From Apostichopus japonicus (lineage: Eukaryota > Echinodermata > Holothuroidea > Aspidochirotida > Stichopodidae), in contig NC_092578.1 in the NCBI RefSeq assembly GCF_037975245.1, positions 4,731,501-4,795,500 of the forward strand: DNA of 64,000 bases, given 5' to 3'. The position numbers and the translations under genes were made by a program. The notes beneath the pieces are model-generated. The model had not been told where the DNA came from. It saw nothing but the letters and a program-made list of their open reading frames with translations, and made no database searches. The stretch's first letter is position 1, and each line of letters starts with the position of its first letter. Shown here piece after piece: positions 1-11,299 of the stretch.

Positions 1-1057
1 TTCCTAGTAACAATACTACTGTAGACAGATCCAAGTCCTCGGAAAACATTACCAAGTTACGCAATAAAAACGTTACCAGTTACACCGGACTGTAATAGAG
101 CCATTTCCAAGCTCACTATAAAGTATTTCAAATTTAGTTAGAAGTTTATTGGCTACTTAGCAAACAATCTATTGATGTAAATACACAATATGAATTCCTG
201 GATACAACTAAGTCTTGGATTCCTAGTACATTATCAATTTAGCAACATGTAAGAAAAGTTCTTTTCTTTATCCTATAAACTACCATTCAAAATCATTTCA
301 CTGAACAGTAAAGTTAAGTAAAACTTTTTGTCCATAAAAGGAAATTGTGGAATCTCCATGCTTTAGGCACCAATCTCCACTTTTTTGTCTGGAAATTTCC
401 AGGTTGATAATTTAGGGACATTGGCATTATGTGCGATTTGTGCTTGCATCCTAGCCTAGAATCAACTTCAAACAAGATGTCTTGTTAATTTCCTCTTATT
501 GGATTTTGATCCAAATTTCATGACCTGTTAATCAAGCATCAGTTTTTGCTAGGTGTAGTGTGGAATATTTCTTGCCGAATCACTAAGAGTTTTACCAACA
601 AATTGATTTGCATAACTAGGGCTGTGAAATTACTGTGGGCTTACACTAACATTGCTGTGGTGTAATGCTACACTGAAGTGAACTATGTCCTTGGTTTCCC
701 TGTGGCCTAGGCTAGGGCCTATGGCTTAGCCTAGAGTAGCCACTCTCGTGGTTTCGTTGCCAAGACATACTCTCTTAGTCTACCGTTGTCGTAACTGCAG
801 TAAGTCATAACATAATACTAGTAGTAGTTAAACTTGATCATGTCATGATCCACCACTGGCCTAAGTAGAGACTGCCTTAGAGTTACTGTAACTGTAATAT
901 AGCTTGTAGCCTATGCCTAACGTTAGGCCTATAGTAAAACCTGATGTAGGCTTATAAACATTCCGCACATCTCATTTCAACTGTCCCTTTTCCATAAAGA
1001 ACCGTATAACATTACAAAACATCATAAATGAACGAACTGTTAACTAAAGTATCTTAC

Positions 1058-1100
1058 CTCGAATGTCACTCATATGATAGATCCTTGTGGCGTCAGACAT
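1058..1100 (-). CDS. Probable first coding exon of an unidentified minus-strand gene (partial)
   Basis: Read on the minus strand, an ATG at 1100-1098 opens 14 codons (MSDATRIYHMSDIR plus one base) and then meets CGAG|GTAAGAT, a near-consensus splice donor with intron bases starting at 1057. A YY1-type motif of the kind found near transcription starts lies about 45 bp upstream, with a CCAAT box further out. The next exon would lie at lower coordinates. I could not recognise one in 1-1,050, so the gene probably runs off the left edge. A five-codon upstream ORF (ATG at 1151, stop at 1137) precedes it. The peptide is too short to identify. An aromatic-x-x-x-D/E-I/V pattern is vaguely like the start of a cytochrome b5 fold, but that is a guess. 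The call rests on splice donor plus promoter context, not homology. Confidence 0.4.
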
Positions 1101-1142
1101 GAGATGTAAATCCCTGCTAAGAGACTAGAAACTACCTCAATG

Positions 1143-1156
1143 AGTCGCCATGTTGT
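1143..1156 (-). promoter_or_regulatory. YY1-like start-site motif in a candidate promoter
   Basis: On the minus strand the sequence reads ACAACATGGCGACT, close to the AANATGGCGGC motif typical of YY1 sites just downstream of animal transcription starts. An AGCCAATCG (CCAAT box) lies at about 1,248-1,256 and a CATGTG E-box at about 1,233. The arrangement fits a promoter firing toward lower coordinates into the exon at 1,058-1,100. The ATG inside the motif opens only a five-codon frame. Confidence 0.4.
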
Positions 1157-1301
1157 GATACAACAACAAGCTAGCAAAGTTAACCGGCTACTTCGTACAT
1201 ACACTGTGAACTGTGATATTTCCTGACGGGGATCATGTGATTTGGGATAGCCAATCGTATATATTTTATTTTTAGTAACAATCCGATTGTTTTTATTACA
1301 G

Positions 1302-1558
1302 CGAGACCCACAATCCCAGGGTCTAACCAAGGAGGCAGCTTTTTACCTCCTCATATTCTCCTACCTCGAGAGGAAGAAAACCAGCAAGAAGAAAAGAAGA
1401 TGCAAGAAATTGCGGCAGCAGGAATAGGCAGTGAAGATTCCTCGCATCGCGCGTTGCTATCTCGCCTGAGTACGTGGATCAAACGAAATCTATCATTTTA
1501 TTGGCTTGAATCTAAATATAGAAACAGCACTCGCTTAACTATACATAAGCAGCTCTTG
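1302..1558 (+). other. Open reading frame behind a strong splice acceptor, possible exon of unknown gene
   Basis: A pyrimidine-rich tract ending TTTTTATTACAG at 1,301 is followed by 85 open codons (frame from 1,304) before TAG at 1,559. The frame has no early ATG; its first Met falls about 32 codons in. The translation is charged and Glu/Gln/Lys-rich in the middle (around PREEENQQEEKKMQEIAAAG), with balanced base composition unlike the surrounding AT-rich DNA. A GTACGT that could act as donor lies at about 1,470. I do not recognise the peptide. It lies 200 bp from the start of the minus-strand candidate exon, so it could belong to a divergent neighbour, or be a chance open frame in a promoter region. 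Confidence 0.2.
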
Positions 1559-1561
1559 TAG

Positions 1562-2052
1562 AGAGCTCTTTAGTACTGTACGAGTCTAACGAATTATAAT
1601 ATCGTTCATCGAAAGTCGTATGTAAATAGTGTCAACGTGTAGTCCGAGAAAGAGTCATTACTGGATCTGAAGGTCGAGGAGTCAGCTTTTTCTTTAAAGA
1701 AAAAGTCTGCTTATCCAGCTAAATCTCGAGAAATAATTTTAAAATATAGCTTGTTAAATGTAGACTTTCTTTAATTCACTGCAGGAAAATGTGGATTTTC
1801 TATGACAATGGACTATTTTGAGATTTTGAGAGAACATGATGGACATTAAGGCTTACAATACCGACATGATCGTGAAACCTTTAAGTATGCCTGTGTCAAA
1901 GCATTGCAGACTACATGTTTGCATTAAATAATTTGGGGATATATTTTAAGTTTCACCGTTACAGGGAAGATATAGGATATCTTAAAAGCTGCTGTATGTT
2001 AATTTAGTTGGTGGAATTAGTCAAATGGTACAGTATATTATTTTGCGTGGGA
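1562..2052. other. No recognisable feature
   Basis: AT-rich DNA without a convincing ORF, RNA gene or repeat. A short self-complementary stretch (TTTTTCTTTAAAGAAAAA) lies near 1,687. Confidence 0.6.
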
Positions 2053-2060
2053 CACAGTCC

Positions 2061-2412
2061 CAGGGACATAGCGGGGGGGGGGGGGGGGGCAATGTGTGTG
2101 ATGGCTCCCCCTCCCCTTGAGTAACCCGAATAAATAACATTTAACTAAAAAGCAGGATATATCATTCAAGCCCTCTTTTCAGGTTGAAGGAAGCTAAGCA
2201 ACCCTTCTCAATCTTTCCCTGAAAGTTCGTCTGCTCCCTAATACAATTCTATTACTATTGTTAGTTTCCTGCAACGTGGGAGGCATTTTGTGCAATATAA
2301 GAATCATCATGGCGCTCTGTTAAGTGTAACAATTCTCCCTTTGTGAGAAATGCCCCTTTTAATATTCTTTCCCCCGCCCCACCCTCCTTTCAAATTTCTG
2401 GCTACGTCCCTG
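2061..2412. mobile_element. Non-autonomous hAT-type element (MITE), 352 bp, with 8-bp target duplication
   Basis: The ends are inverted repeats: left CAGGGACATAGC and right GCTACGTCCCTG (one mismatch). Identical 8-bp copies of CACAGTCC lie directly outside, at 2,053-2,060 and 2,413-2,420. Eight-base target duplications and CAG-starting ends are characteristic of the hAT superfamily. There is no transposase ORF. The inside holds a G run at about 2,072-2,089 and C-rich tracts near both ends. The termini resemble those of the element at 8,765-9,083, which suggests related families moved by one transposase encoded elsewhere. Confidence 0.8.
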
Positions 2413-2559
2413 CACAGTCCCACACCCGCCATCGTCAGTCGCCGGGAGAAATGTTCAGTCGGGATTGTTGTTAACATTCAGACCGTGGGAAATTAGATCA
2501 CTACTGCTGGTTAACACCCCACCCTCTGCCCTCCCCCCCCCCCCCTCCACCCCTCTTCA

Positions 2560-2680
2560 ACTTCACACAAAGTATTTATTAGCACAATTTTGCATTTAGA
2601 GCGACTTATGTGGACCTAATTAATATTATAAGTATGCCTCACAAAGCACCATTTGACGTCTTAACTGTGATTCATTGATT
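2560..2680 (+). repeat. Dispersed repeat, copy 1 (partner at about 9,585)
   Basis: The order TTATTAGCACAAT, then ...ACCTAATTAATA..., then ...GCCTCA...GCACC recurs at 9,585-9,700 with small indels. Poly-C and CCCCTC-rich sequence lies just upstream here, and CCCC-rich sequence also precedes the second copy. Boundaries were not resolved and the class is unknown. Confidence 0.5.
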
Positions 2681-2946
2681 TTTTAACTAGAGCACCTACA
2701 TATACACAACGTTGGCGTATACAGGAACATAACAATGGAAGGTATTACATGATCCGTTCATTGTATGTACACTACAGACGGGACCGTTACAGTTAAATAA
2801 CCGAATTTTGGCCCGCATTTCCGGCATCAGAAAAGGGAATGGCTGGAAACATTTGTACTTCTAACGAATAATCCAAGTACCTTGTACTCAGGCTATACCA
2901 GCTAGTATTATGATTGTTTGTCTAACAATTTCTATATTGTATAATC

Positions 2947-2976
2947 AGGGAGCTGCTACTCTAGTAGCAGCTCCCT
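2947..2976. repeat. 30-bp perfect palindrome with 2-nt centre
   Basis: The 14-bp arm AGGGAGCTGCTACT is followed by CT and then its exact reverse complement. The arms could form a stable hairpin or cruciform. No ORF, U-run or promoter element flanks it to suggest a terminator. AT-rich words beside the arms (TATAATC / GGTATAAT) are nearly symmetric too. Confidence 0.8.
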
Positions 2977-2980
2977 GGTA

Positions 2981-4004
2981 TAATATTAAATCTGTACGCC
3001 GGGTTGGTCTCATTGTATTATGGCACGGCGTGTAAATGGTTATCGAATATAGATCCCCATTGTTATTGCAAAATTGCAGCTATTTTGGAATAACTATCTG
3101 CGGATTTGACGCCAAGAAGAATAGCGTGCTACTATTTCATTTTCATTGTTAATTTTGCCCAAGAAAGAGAGAAAAAATGACGTAATCTGGTTGGAAAAAT
3201 ACTTGCTGTCAAGGTTATAAAAAATTTAAGTACACATGCACAACTGCAGTACTGGGCAGTACAGTGTAGTACAGCACAGTACTATTACAGTACCGGTACA
3301 GTACAGCACATTAGAGGCTCATCGAACGGCTGTACTTATATATAGTTTTACCCTATACTTTTATATAACATAATCAGCAGATCAGGTGCATAGTTTATCT
3401 AGCATCATTTACATAAAAGAATCGGAACAGAATGTAATTTTTATATCATTAACTGCCAGTGGTGTATATTACTGAAAGGTTAGTTAACATCAAGGGTGGA
3501 TGCAGGATGTTTTAAGAGGAGGGTATACGGTCGTCAAAGCCGACTCGCATTTAGGGGGTTCTGGGGGATTTCCCCAGAAATGAAACCTTATACATGTTAT
3601 ACTTGCAATGGTTAGTGCACATTAAGGTTATAAACTAAGTCTATTCTTAGGTCTACACGCAAGGTTCCGCTACTAATTACTGTTATTTGGCTGTGTGTGT
3701 ATGTGGGGTTGACAAGGGTATATACACCCCACCCCCTCAGACTGGATCCTGGTGGGGTGGGGTGAGGGTAGGACATATCTCATGGTATGGTTGTATCATG
3801 TGATTGATATCGAAAGATAACAAAATCGTTGTAAATTATCGTTTTGTTTTTAGTGTTTCTCATTGCAGTGTCAAGCAACGCAATCTCGGGATAATAATAT
3901 AATACAAAATAATGAATTATGTAATGTGAACAAGAGTTTCGGTATGTATCAACTCAATTATTACAAAGCATGGTAGTATAGTATTGCCTATATAGCAATT
4001 AAAA

Positions 4005-4006
<2 letters not shown>
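2981..4006. other. No gene seen; short CAGTAC-type repeats
   Basis: The only structure noted is a run of degenerate CAGTAC/GTACAG words at about 3,245-3,307, which includes the palindrome GTACCGGTAC. There is a G-rich stretch at about 3,745-3,775. No coding signal was found. Confidence 0.5.
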
Positions 4007-4072
<66 letters not shown>

Positions 4073-4107
4073 GTATATATATATATCAATATATATATAT
4101 ATATTTC

Positions 4108-4165
<58 letters not shown>
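4007..4165. repeat. Interrupted (AT)n microsatellite, about 160 bp
   Basis: Alternating AT with scattered interruptions (TTTATG, ATCAAT, TTTCTA, ATGTAT) between about 4,068 and 4,122. The interruptions suggest an older array than the perfect ones elsewhere in the window. Confidence 0.95.
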
Positions 4166-4166
<1 letters not shown>

Positions 4167-4306
4167 GTTGTTATACTCTACATTGTATCCTTCTTGCAAT
4201 TGCTTCCCAGGGGAAACTTTTTCCTTCTTTCTTTCTTGCTGGCCTCTGAAAGATCTTTAATTTCACTTTTTATGAAATCAGCATTGTTGACGTCAATTAT
4301 TTGATT

Positions 4307-7300
4307 ACGAGACCAACAAAGGCAGACAGATGTAAACCGTTCAAACAAATCAGTTCAAACCAATTTTCAATTGAAGAAATAGAAATGTGCGACAGAGAAA
4401 AGGAAGACGAGAAAAGGGAGACGAGAAAAGAGAGAGAGGGGGGAGGGAGACTTATATTTTTAGATTTACTCTCGTAATTGATATTATTTTTAATGCTTGT
4501 TTTGAATCAGTCGATACCGAAAATAGCATCACACTTCAAACAAGTGTTTGAATAAATCCCAAGCATTCGCATGTATACTCTCTGACGTGGGAGAACTGTA
4601 AGAATAGCTCCGAGTAGTGACGTGAGGAATAAACGTGGGTTAACAACTTCAGACGCTTGCATATCTATTCTGGTGAGGAAGTTCGATATTTTTACCTCAA
4701 AAAAACATCCGCACATGCGGGTTCACAAACGCACCGATAGAAGGAATATATTATTTTGTTAATTCAGGATAGTGCCGAGGAATCGGTCTCCGAAGATTGG
4801 TGAAACCTTTGTATATACGGTTGGATCCGTATGGAGAAAGTGCTATGGAGGTGTATAGAGATAACGGTCAAGTTTGTAGAATGGTATTACAAGGAATTGA
4901 ACGCATTTTAATGCTGCAATGTATACATACGCGGTTAGTAAATTTCATCTCATTTTTTGTTGTCATTTTTTGGATATCTATTTCATGTCGTTTCATATCA
5001 TACATTATTGTCATTTCTTATTATTTCATTGATCGAATTCCAGTACTGAAGTGCAGTTGATCTGTAGCACGTATATGACTGAGTCATGCCAAGTGAGTCA
5101 CGGCAAACAGTGTATATTACCGCAGTATCAATATTAACAGAAGACTGAATACATTGCGGTGTCCTATATGGTCTTTATACAGAATACAAGTATCTCCTTA
5201 TAACTACCAGTGTCATGGGTATTTAACCACACAGTTCAATCAACTTATATACCTACACAGTATACACACCCACATTATTATACATTATATGGCCAGTGAC
5301 CAATCTGCAAGGCTATATATAGCCAAACACCATGCACCCAGCAATTTATAAGTTACATCTGTCACCGTGAAGGGCAGGCTACTTTTAATTAAACCTACTT
5401 GGAAAACATTATGATCTTATAAAGCGGGGTGGGGGTTAAAGAGGGGGGATGGGGAGATTTTGGACTGGGGAGGGAACCAGGGATTTACTTGTAAAGCCTA
5501 TGTGTTTTTTTCATATCTTAATGTTCTTGCTTTTTTGTTAAAGACATTTACGCAATTACTTCCATAACCCACACAATTTGTGCAGTCTTTAAAAGATAGT
5601 CCAGGTGAAAATTTCTCCAAGTTGCCCCGTTTTGTACCAAAAGTGAACTTGTAGCAAACAGGTGTGATGTCATAGATGCATACTGGCAAACTTGTGTTAT
5701 GCTTTTTCTTTCTACTGTATATCCAATTTTCTTCTTCAATATTTGAGGGAGGGGTGGGGGAGGGGGTATCCGATTTGGGAATTTTCTATTATGTTTGTTA
5801 GATGCTACGCGTGCCAAACGGCTAGAAATGTTGCATGAATGACTCACGTCAACTACACACAAAGCCGTCTCCTTCGTTTTCATTTAATGTCTATACGTAT
5901 GGTTAGGTTTAGTGTAATATATACTTCTATTGTTAGGCTAAACGATATCTTAATGTACTTATAAAGCTTACATCCTTTTCAGAAACTACTCCAAATTTGA
6001 AAATCGCTTGTATAAGTTTCTTTGATGCAAATATATCAAAATATCTATATTTAGCTGCTCATTTGTAAACGAAATTTTATTTTGCACAAACAAACAACAT
6101 TTGGCTGTGAATTTTAAGGTGTGCAGTATTTATATTTTGTTCTAAGAAAACAACCCATTCTCTACCTATTTCACCGTCATGAAAACACCCCCTGAAGGCC
6201 CTGAATGACATCACAAATCATAAAAATTGACGTAATAGAAAACGCCGTTACTATGGTGATGATATGGAAAGAGCAATAACAAATTCGCACGTTAAAACTC
6301 GACCGCAAGAACAACGGGTTTTCGTCCCTTTTGCGCGACATCGCATCTGCTCCTGCAGAGATCGGGTCACCCAAAGGTTCCTTTGACATCAAAGAGGGGA
6401 AAAGTTAAAGGATGACGACTGTTTGCATTTCACGAAATTCAATTTGGAGGAGACCGTGAAATCTCACCACCACTTTCAATCATTGTTTTGACAAGGAAAA
6501 TGAATCAACCAAATGGTTGGACGATCGAGCGAGTCGCCCATATATTCACAAACCTTTGTCTCAGCTCCTCAGATACGCAATGGCAAAGATCAGTAGAGAA
6601 ACAAGACTTTTGGGGTCTTAAAAGGCCTTACAAAGTTGTCAAACAACATATATAATGTCGATTGCTCTGTTTGTTCAGTGGCAGTTAATCTATAATGGGA
6701 CGTTACTTTGGTTGAGTTACGTAACAATGGATTGTCATTAATATTTCGTATCTCAATCGAGTAGTCGACGTCATTGCTCATGTAGAGTTAAAGGAGCATT
6801 CCACACATTTGACCTTTTTTTTTTGTTAAAGGTAAACTATAACTCCAGTCTCCAAATACATAACTGTAGAAACATTATAACATGCGCTCATTTGACCCTA
6901 TGTGGCTTATCAACCCTATACAATTTTGTCTGCGTAACGACTTTGTTAGACATACCGAAAATGTACTTATAATCACCCTCTCTACATCGTCATATGACTT
7001 CCCTGTGCAATAAGACACACTACGATTTACGAAACATGATGCAATCGCTCCAAGTTTGAGAACCACACTTTTTAGAAATACATTTCATATAGAGCTGTGT
7101 ACTTTTAGCTCATAATGGAGTTTTTTTAAATCCTTTGTTATAATTCTTTATATTATTTCAATATCAATACCTTCTTTTATCTTTCATTTTCTTTTAATCT
7201 GTCTCTGTTAATTCTAATCACTTTAATTAATCCATTATTTGTCTTTCATTTGTGCATTTAATTATTCCTATTTATAAAAATAAAAAAATTACAATTTATA

Positions 7301-8756
7301 CTGGAATAAGAAATTTAATATTATTAAGCGCTATTTCACTTTGCTCATGAAATTTGTCATAATCTGGTGGTACCAATCTCAACCGTGATATGACAGACAA
7401 ACTACGGTACCCGGACGTATCGCTGGAACCGTCACACTGGGACGGTAACCGCCCAATCGTTAAATCGGAAATCGCTCCTACCGGTAACCAATAACGTACA
7501 ACAAACATTACCTCGTACAGGACGCTCTATTAACCGTCATCTCCAGAAAGTATAAGTCTTGTAACCAGAATCTCGGTGTCCACCACTGACGTAACACTAA
7601 TTTAACCCCTTAAACCGAATATGTCAACATTTATTCATAGGCCTAACTATTTTTACGGAAAATTTAATAAATGCTATGATGGACAAATCAATTTCTGTTT
7701 TATATTAAACATATTCTTTTAATCCAAAAACGTCCCTTTTATCTTCTTCTGACGTTTCACGTGCTAGATATATTCGTCCAGCTACATTGAATGATGAGTC
7801 TCTGATGATTAAAGGGTATTTGCTGAACCAAAAAATAAAGAAATAAATTATATGAAAACACAACACGGCATGATAGTCACGGGTTGAGTAGTTTCACGAT
7901 TTACAACATATCAAATTAAAGTATGTCCACGTAGCCCTTTTTTAAGGTATAATACTGTACCAGCCACACAGAAGGACCACCGTTGCTTTGATCAATAAAG
8001 GTCTGGTTCCCCCTTTAAAGATTTACCAAAATGTATCGGACATTGAATCTATACGAATAAACAAACCATAAATACGTGGGCGACCCTATCAGAGAGGGAG
8101 AGAGAGAGTCCTGTGTGAATTAATTGTCATCGATATGGAAATAGTTAAAATAATTCTCAGTGACTACTTATAAGTGTGGTTTCTATGACGCATTTTAGAT
8201 GTCCCTTCGTTTCCATAGTTACTTCAGGTGGCAGTGAACAAACCGGAGAGCGTGTACGCGGCAAAAATTAGAACCAACAAACTCCTGGTGAAGGCGTTAT
8301 TGCTTAAAGATAAAACAAATAATAATAATAATAATAATAAAAAAGAGAATATTAAGAGATTTATTGTGATTAAATTAGCCCTCATTGATAGAAAACAAAA
8401 GGACGAAAAAAGGCAAAAAGAGGAGACAATAAAAAACATAGACAAAAAAGAGAGAAAAAAATGCTTGTTTTGTGGGAAATAATAACATAACTTGTATGTC
8501 TGAGGAAAGAGACTATGCATAGCTTGAGGACACCTGAAAACACTGAAGCATAAATAAACAATATTGTTACTTCATTCTGTTGCTGTTACAATGCAAGCAG
8601 GGCCCGGGCGGGGCGCCCCCCCCTCTCTTCTGCATTTTATAAGGTACCTAAGATTAGATGCTTGTCGGTAATTTTGCTCAAAACAATATAAACAGTGGAC
8701 AAATTTATCACGATCACGCTTCGTGCACTTGCAATCCTAAGTAGCGTGGTTTATTT
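4307..8756. other. AT-rich intergenic DNA, no supported gene
   Basis: Several short open frames occur (for example 4,797-5,060 + and 5,548-5,883 -), but none has recognisable domain content, a coding-like composition or splice context. Minor features are a purine tract at about 4,388-4,450, an (AAT)n run at about 8,317-8,340, and GA-rich sequence at about 8,090-8,110. A weak match to the repeat at 11,815 is visible around 6,550-6,590. Confidence 0.5.
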
Positions 8757-8764
8757 ACGCCAAG

Positions 8765-9083
8765 CAGGCGCGTAGCCAGGACATTGCCAAGGGAGGGGCG
8801 AAAATGTAGGCAAATTATCAGAGCCGTAGAAACGGCATTGCAAACTATCTAAGCGTGGCGCCACCATGGCTGGCGCGAAGCGTACAAGAACATTTTGGCT
8901 GAAATTGCCTACCAGATCGCTGGAAATGGCACTTCCCAGGCCTTGTAAGTTGCATATTAGCATTTTCTCTTTTGAAATTACTAGCGATATCATAAAAACA
9001 TAAATAAAAAAAATTAAAAAATATGCTCAAGGGGGGGGGGGCGGCTGCCCCCTTCGCCCTCCCTCCCCTTGGCTACGCGCCTG
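8765..9083. mobile_element. Non-autonomous hAT-type element (MITE), 319 bp, with 8-bp target duplication
   Basis: The termini CAGGCGCGTAGCCAGG and its partner at the right end (reverse complement CAGGCGCGTAGCCAAGG) form inverted repeats. The similarity continues inward as AGGGAGGGGCGAA-like sequence. Identical ACGCCAAG copies flank the element at 8,757-8,764 and 9,084-9,091. The 8-bp duplication indicates hAT-type transposition. There is no transposase frame. The inside contains G-rich and C-rich blocks next to the ends and an A-rich stretch at about 8,994-9,020. The perfect duplication and nearly perfect ends suggest a fairly recent insertion. Confidence 0.85.
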
Positions 9084-9091
9084 ACGCCAAG

Positions 9092-9526
9092 CGTTCCATC
9101 AAAGATGTAAAACTATACAACATTATATTTTTCTTTTAAATTAGAATTCTTAAAAAGTGGATACATAAGAATATGTATAATCCTATATTTATTAATGTTG
9201 TTATTGTCGTGGAAAGTTGCTGGATCCGTATATCCAACCAAAGGCCAACACAATAGCGTGAGAAATTAGGGGGGGGGGAAGTAAAAGAAAACCCTCCTTT
9301 GTCAACTTGCACACCTGCTTCCTTCCAAATGTGACAACTTCAACCACCAAAGTAAGCAAGAAACTTGACTTCTCAGGCACTTGAAAATACATGTCTGTAA
9401 ACTGTGTATTCGTTTCGTGGTTTAATCATTTCGATTCTTTTAATGAATAGCGCCATCGACCCGAAGTTATTCTTTTTAGTTTATAGTATAGCGCCATCGA
9501 ATTTTTCCTGTTTACTTTTCACAGGC
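9092..9526. other. No recognisable feature
   Basis: AT-rich DNA with one G run at about 9,270. No coding or RNA signal. Confidence 0.5.
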
Positions 9527-9584
9527 GCGGATCGAGGGGAGAGATGCGGGGACGTGGGGATGAACACGCCCTTTCAACCCCATA

Positions 9585-9700
9585 CCCACACAAAACATAA
9601 TAAGCTATAATTATTAGCACAATCTTTTGTGTGTACCTAATTAATAGCCTAAATAGGCCTCAGAATGCACCTCTCACTTCCAAAATCTTAAGTTTTACTT
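9585..9700 (+). repeat. Dispersed repeat, copy 2 (partner at 2,560-2,680)
   Basis: This copy shares ATTATTAGCACAATCTTTTG / ACCTAATTAATA / GCCTCAGAATGCACC with the 2.6-kb copy. A CAGGCGCGGATCGAGGGG word upstream at about 9,523 looks like the left end of another CAG-starting DNA transposon. No matching right end was found, so it is not called as an element. Confidence 0.5.
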
Positions 9701-10792
9701 CTAAGGGAGCACCCTTACACCCCACCTTCTCCTTCTAGAGGGAGTCAGCTTCAACGACCTCAGGCCATACCCCATCCTCTTTCAAATCTTGGAACCACCC
9801 CTTCTTCAGGTAACATTTCCTACATTTTTTTCGATTGACTGTCACAAAGTCTTGTGTTGAGTTCGAACTGGCTGTAAAATATCTTATAGTGGACAACACT
9901 AGTTCAATCGTGGCACCTTGATTATTTTGGTCACATCATAAGGAATGCTCATTTTAGCTATGAGTGATCGAAGTTTACGGCTGCTACAGAGAAATAGGTT
10001 CCAGATGACTCCGTCTTCCCCCCTATTGGCCCCCTAAAACTAAGTCCAGCTAGGCCCATGATCGGCAGTAACGAACGTGACCTATTAGCTAATATCAGTG
10101 AATTGTGGAAAGCTTGTGTCGTGTCATCATGTCGCCCAACGGCCCTCAAGCTATGGGACATGAGATAGATAGATAGATAGATAGATCAGTGAATAAAACA
10201 CGTCTTCCGGTAATCAAACAACCAGGAAGTTGTGACGTCACTAATTTGTTTATGCTGTCGGTATAATGAGATCATAGTGTAGCATTGAAGAATGAAGACA
10301 CCCCATCGTTCGACCTGTCGTAATACCACCCAGAGAGGTGTTGGAATCTAACCTAATAGCACAGAACTATGCCTAATAGTTCCACCGTATGTATTGTCTC
10401 CCGTGGCGCGTGATCTATTCCGCGACGAGATGTTAACAGAGGCTCGCGAGGTATCTGAAAATTGCAAAGATGTATTTTATAAATTTATGACGTATTTGAG
10501 GTTAAATTGTTTGCTTCTTGAATCGAATAATTAGCAAGGAGTTCACCTCTGTGATCTGTTAAAGGTAACCATTCTGTACGTGTCATAGCTCTTTCTTGGT
10601 CGAGTCTCAGTTGCCATGGCGATAACTTTCCTGACTCGATCCGTTTCATTGAATCGATTCACTGTAATATCTCTATGAGGAAAAACAAATGACGAAACTG
10701 TTCTAGTCACATGACTTTTGAAATTGATTGACTCGAGTCATGATTCTTTATTGAGTCAACTTAAATTCTAGGAAGATGAAAAGAAAGTTTTG
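9701..10792. other. Intergenic DNA; short (TAGA)n array
   Basis: A six-unit AGAT/TAGA run lies at about 10,163-10,187. A 67-codon minus-strand open frame at 9,958-10,161 matches nothing I recognise. No other signal was seen. Confidence 0.4.
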
Positions 10793-10851
10793 ACTAGAAC
10801 GGGGCCATTCGAACCAGCAACCCCGAGATGACTGGTTCCGTTCTAGCGAAA
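10793..10851 (-). other. Hairpin with tRNA T-arm-like motif, possible SINE remnant
   Basis: CTAGAACGG and its exact complement CCGTTCTAG bracket about 40 bp. Read on the minus strand this holds GTTGCTGGTTCGAATGG, which matches the first nine bases of the B-box consensus GGTTCGANTCC. Such a pattern is common at the 3' end of tRNA-derived SINE heads. No clear A box or body was found, so this is at best a degraded fragment. Confidence 0.3.
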
Positions 10852-11299
10852 TATTTCTTTGCTTTTTCCAAGTTTATTTATTATTTCCCAGTCAATTTTC
10901 CATTAAAAACGAGAATGGTTTAACTATTGCCTATATATATATATTTTACGTTTTAACTGTACAACAATGTTTTACCTTCCAAGTTATCATAATTATTTAC
11001 TCCAATAAAAGACATCCATAGTTAAATTTTTCCATTTTAAGAATAAGTCAAATTTGTTTCAAGTGTACACACAAGTTCATCAACTGCATTTTCTACTGTC
11101 AAGTTTACGATCCTAAGTCTTGGCTTTTAATCGAACCAATAATTAGCCATACAAGTTCATGAAAGAAAAACAATTGAACTTTACTCAGAGTAACAATAAC
11201 TAAATCGTAGTACTAAATCATAATATAATGCCTATAGACCGTATCGTTCATTTCTAAGTAGTTTACCATTTTTCTTTCCCTTTTCACTTCCTGAGGTGG

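Noticed and set aside
978-995. CAACTG next to TTTTCC as a PTF1-type autoregulatory site
   Set aside because: The TC-box is not canonical TTTCCC, the spacing does not fit, and the site is 31 kb from the gene. No good E-box/TC-box pair was found by eye near Ptf1a.
3485-3760. GGTGGATGCAGGATG...GGATCCTGGTGG as a degenerate element
   Set aside because: The two ends do not form a convincing inverted repeat and no duplication flanks them.
8598-8640. CAGGGCCCGGGCGGGGCGCCCC as another hAT end
   Set aside because: No partner end or flanking duplication.
9523-9600. CAGGCGCGGATCGAGGGG as the end of a DNA transposon
   Set aside because: The word looks right, but no matching inverted end or target duplication could be found.
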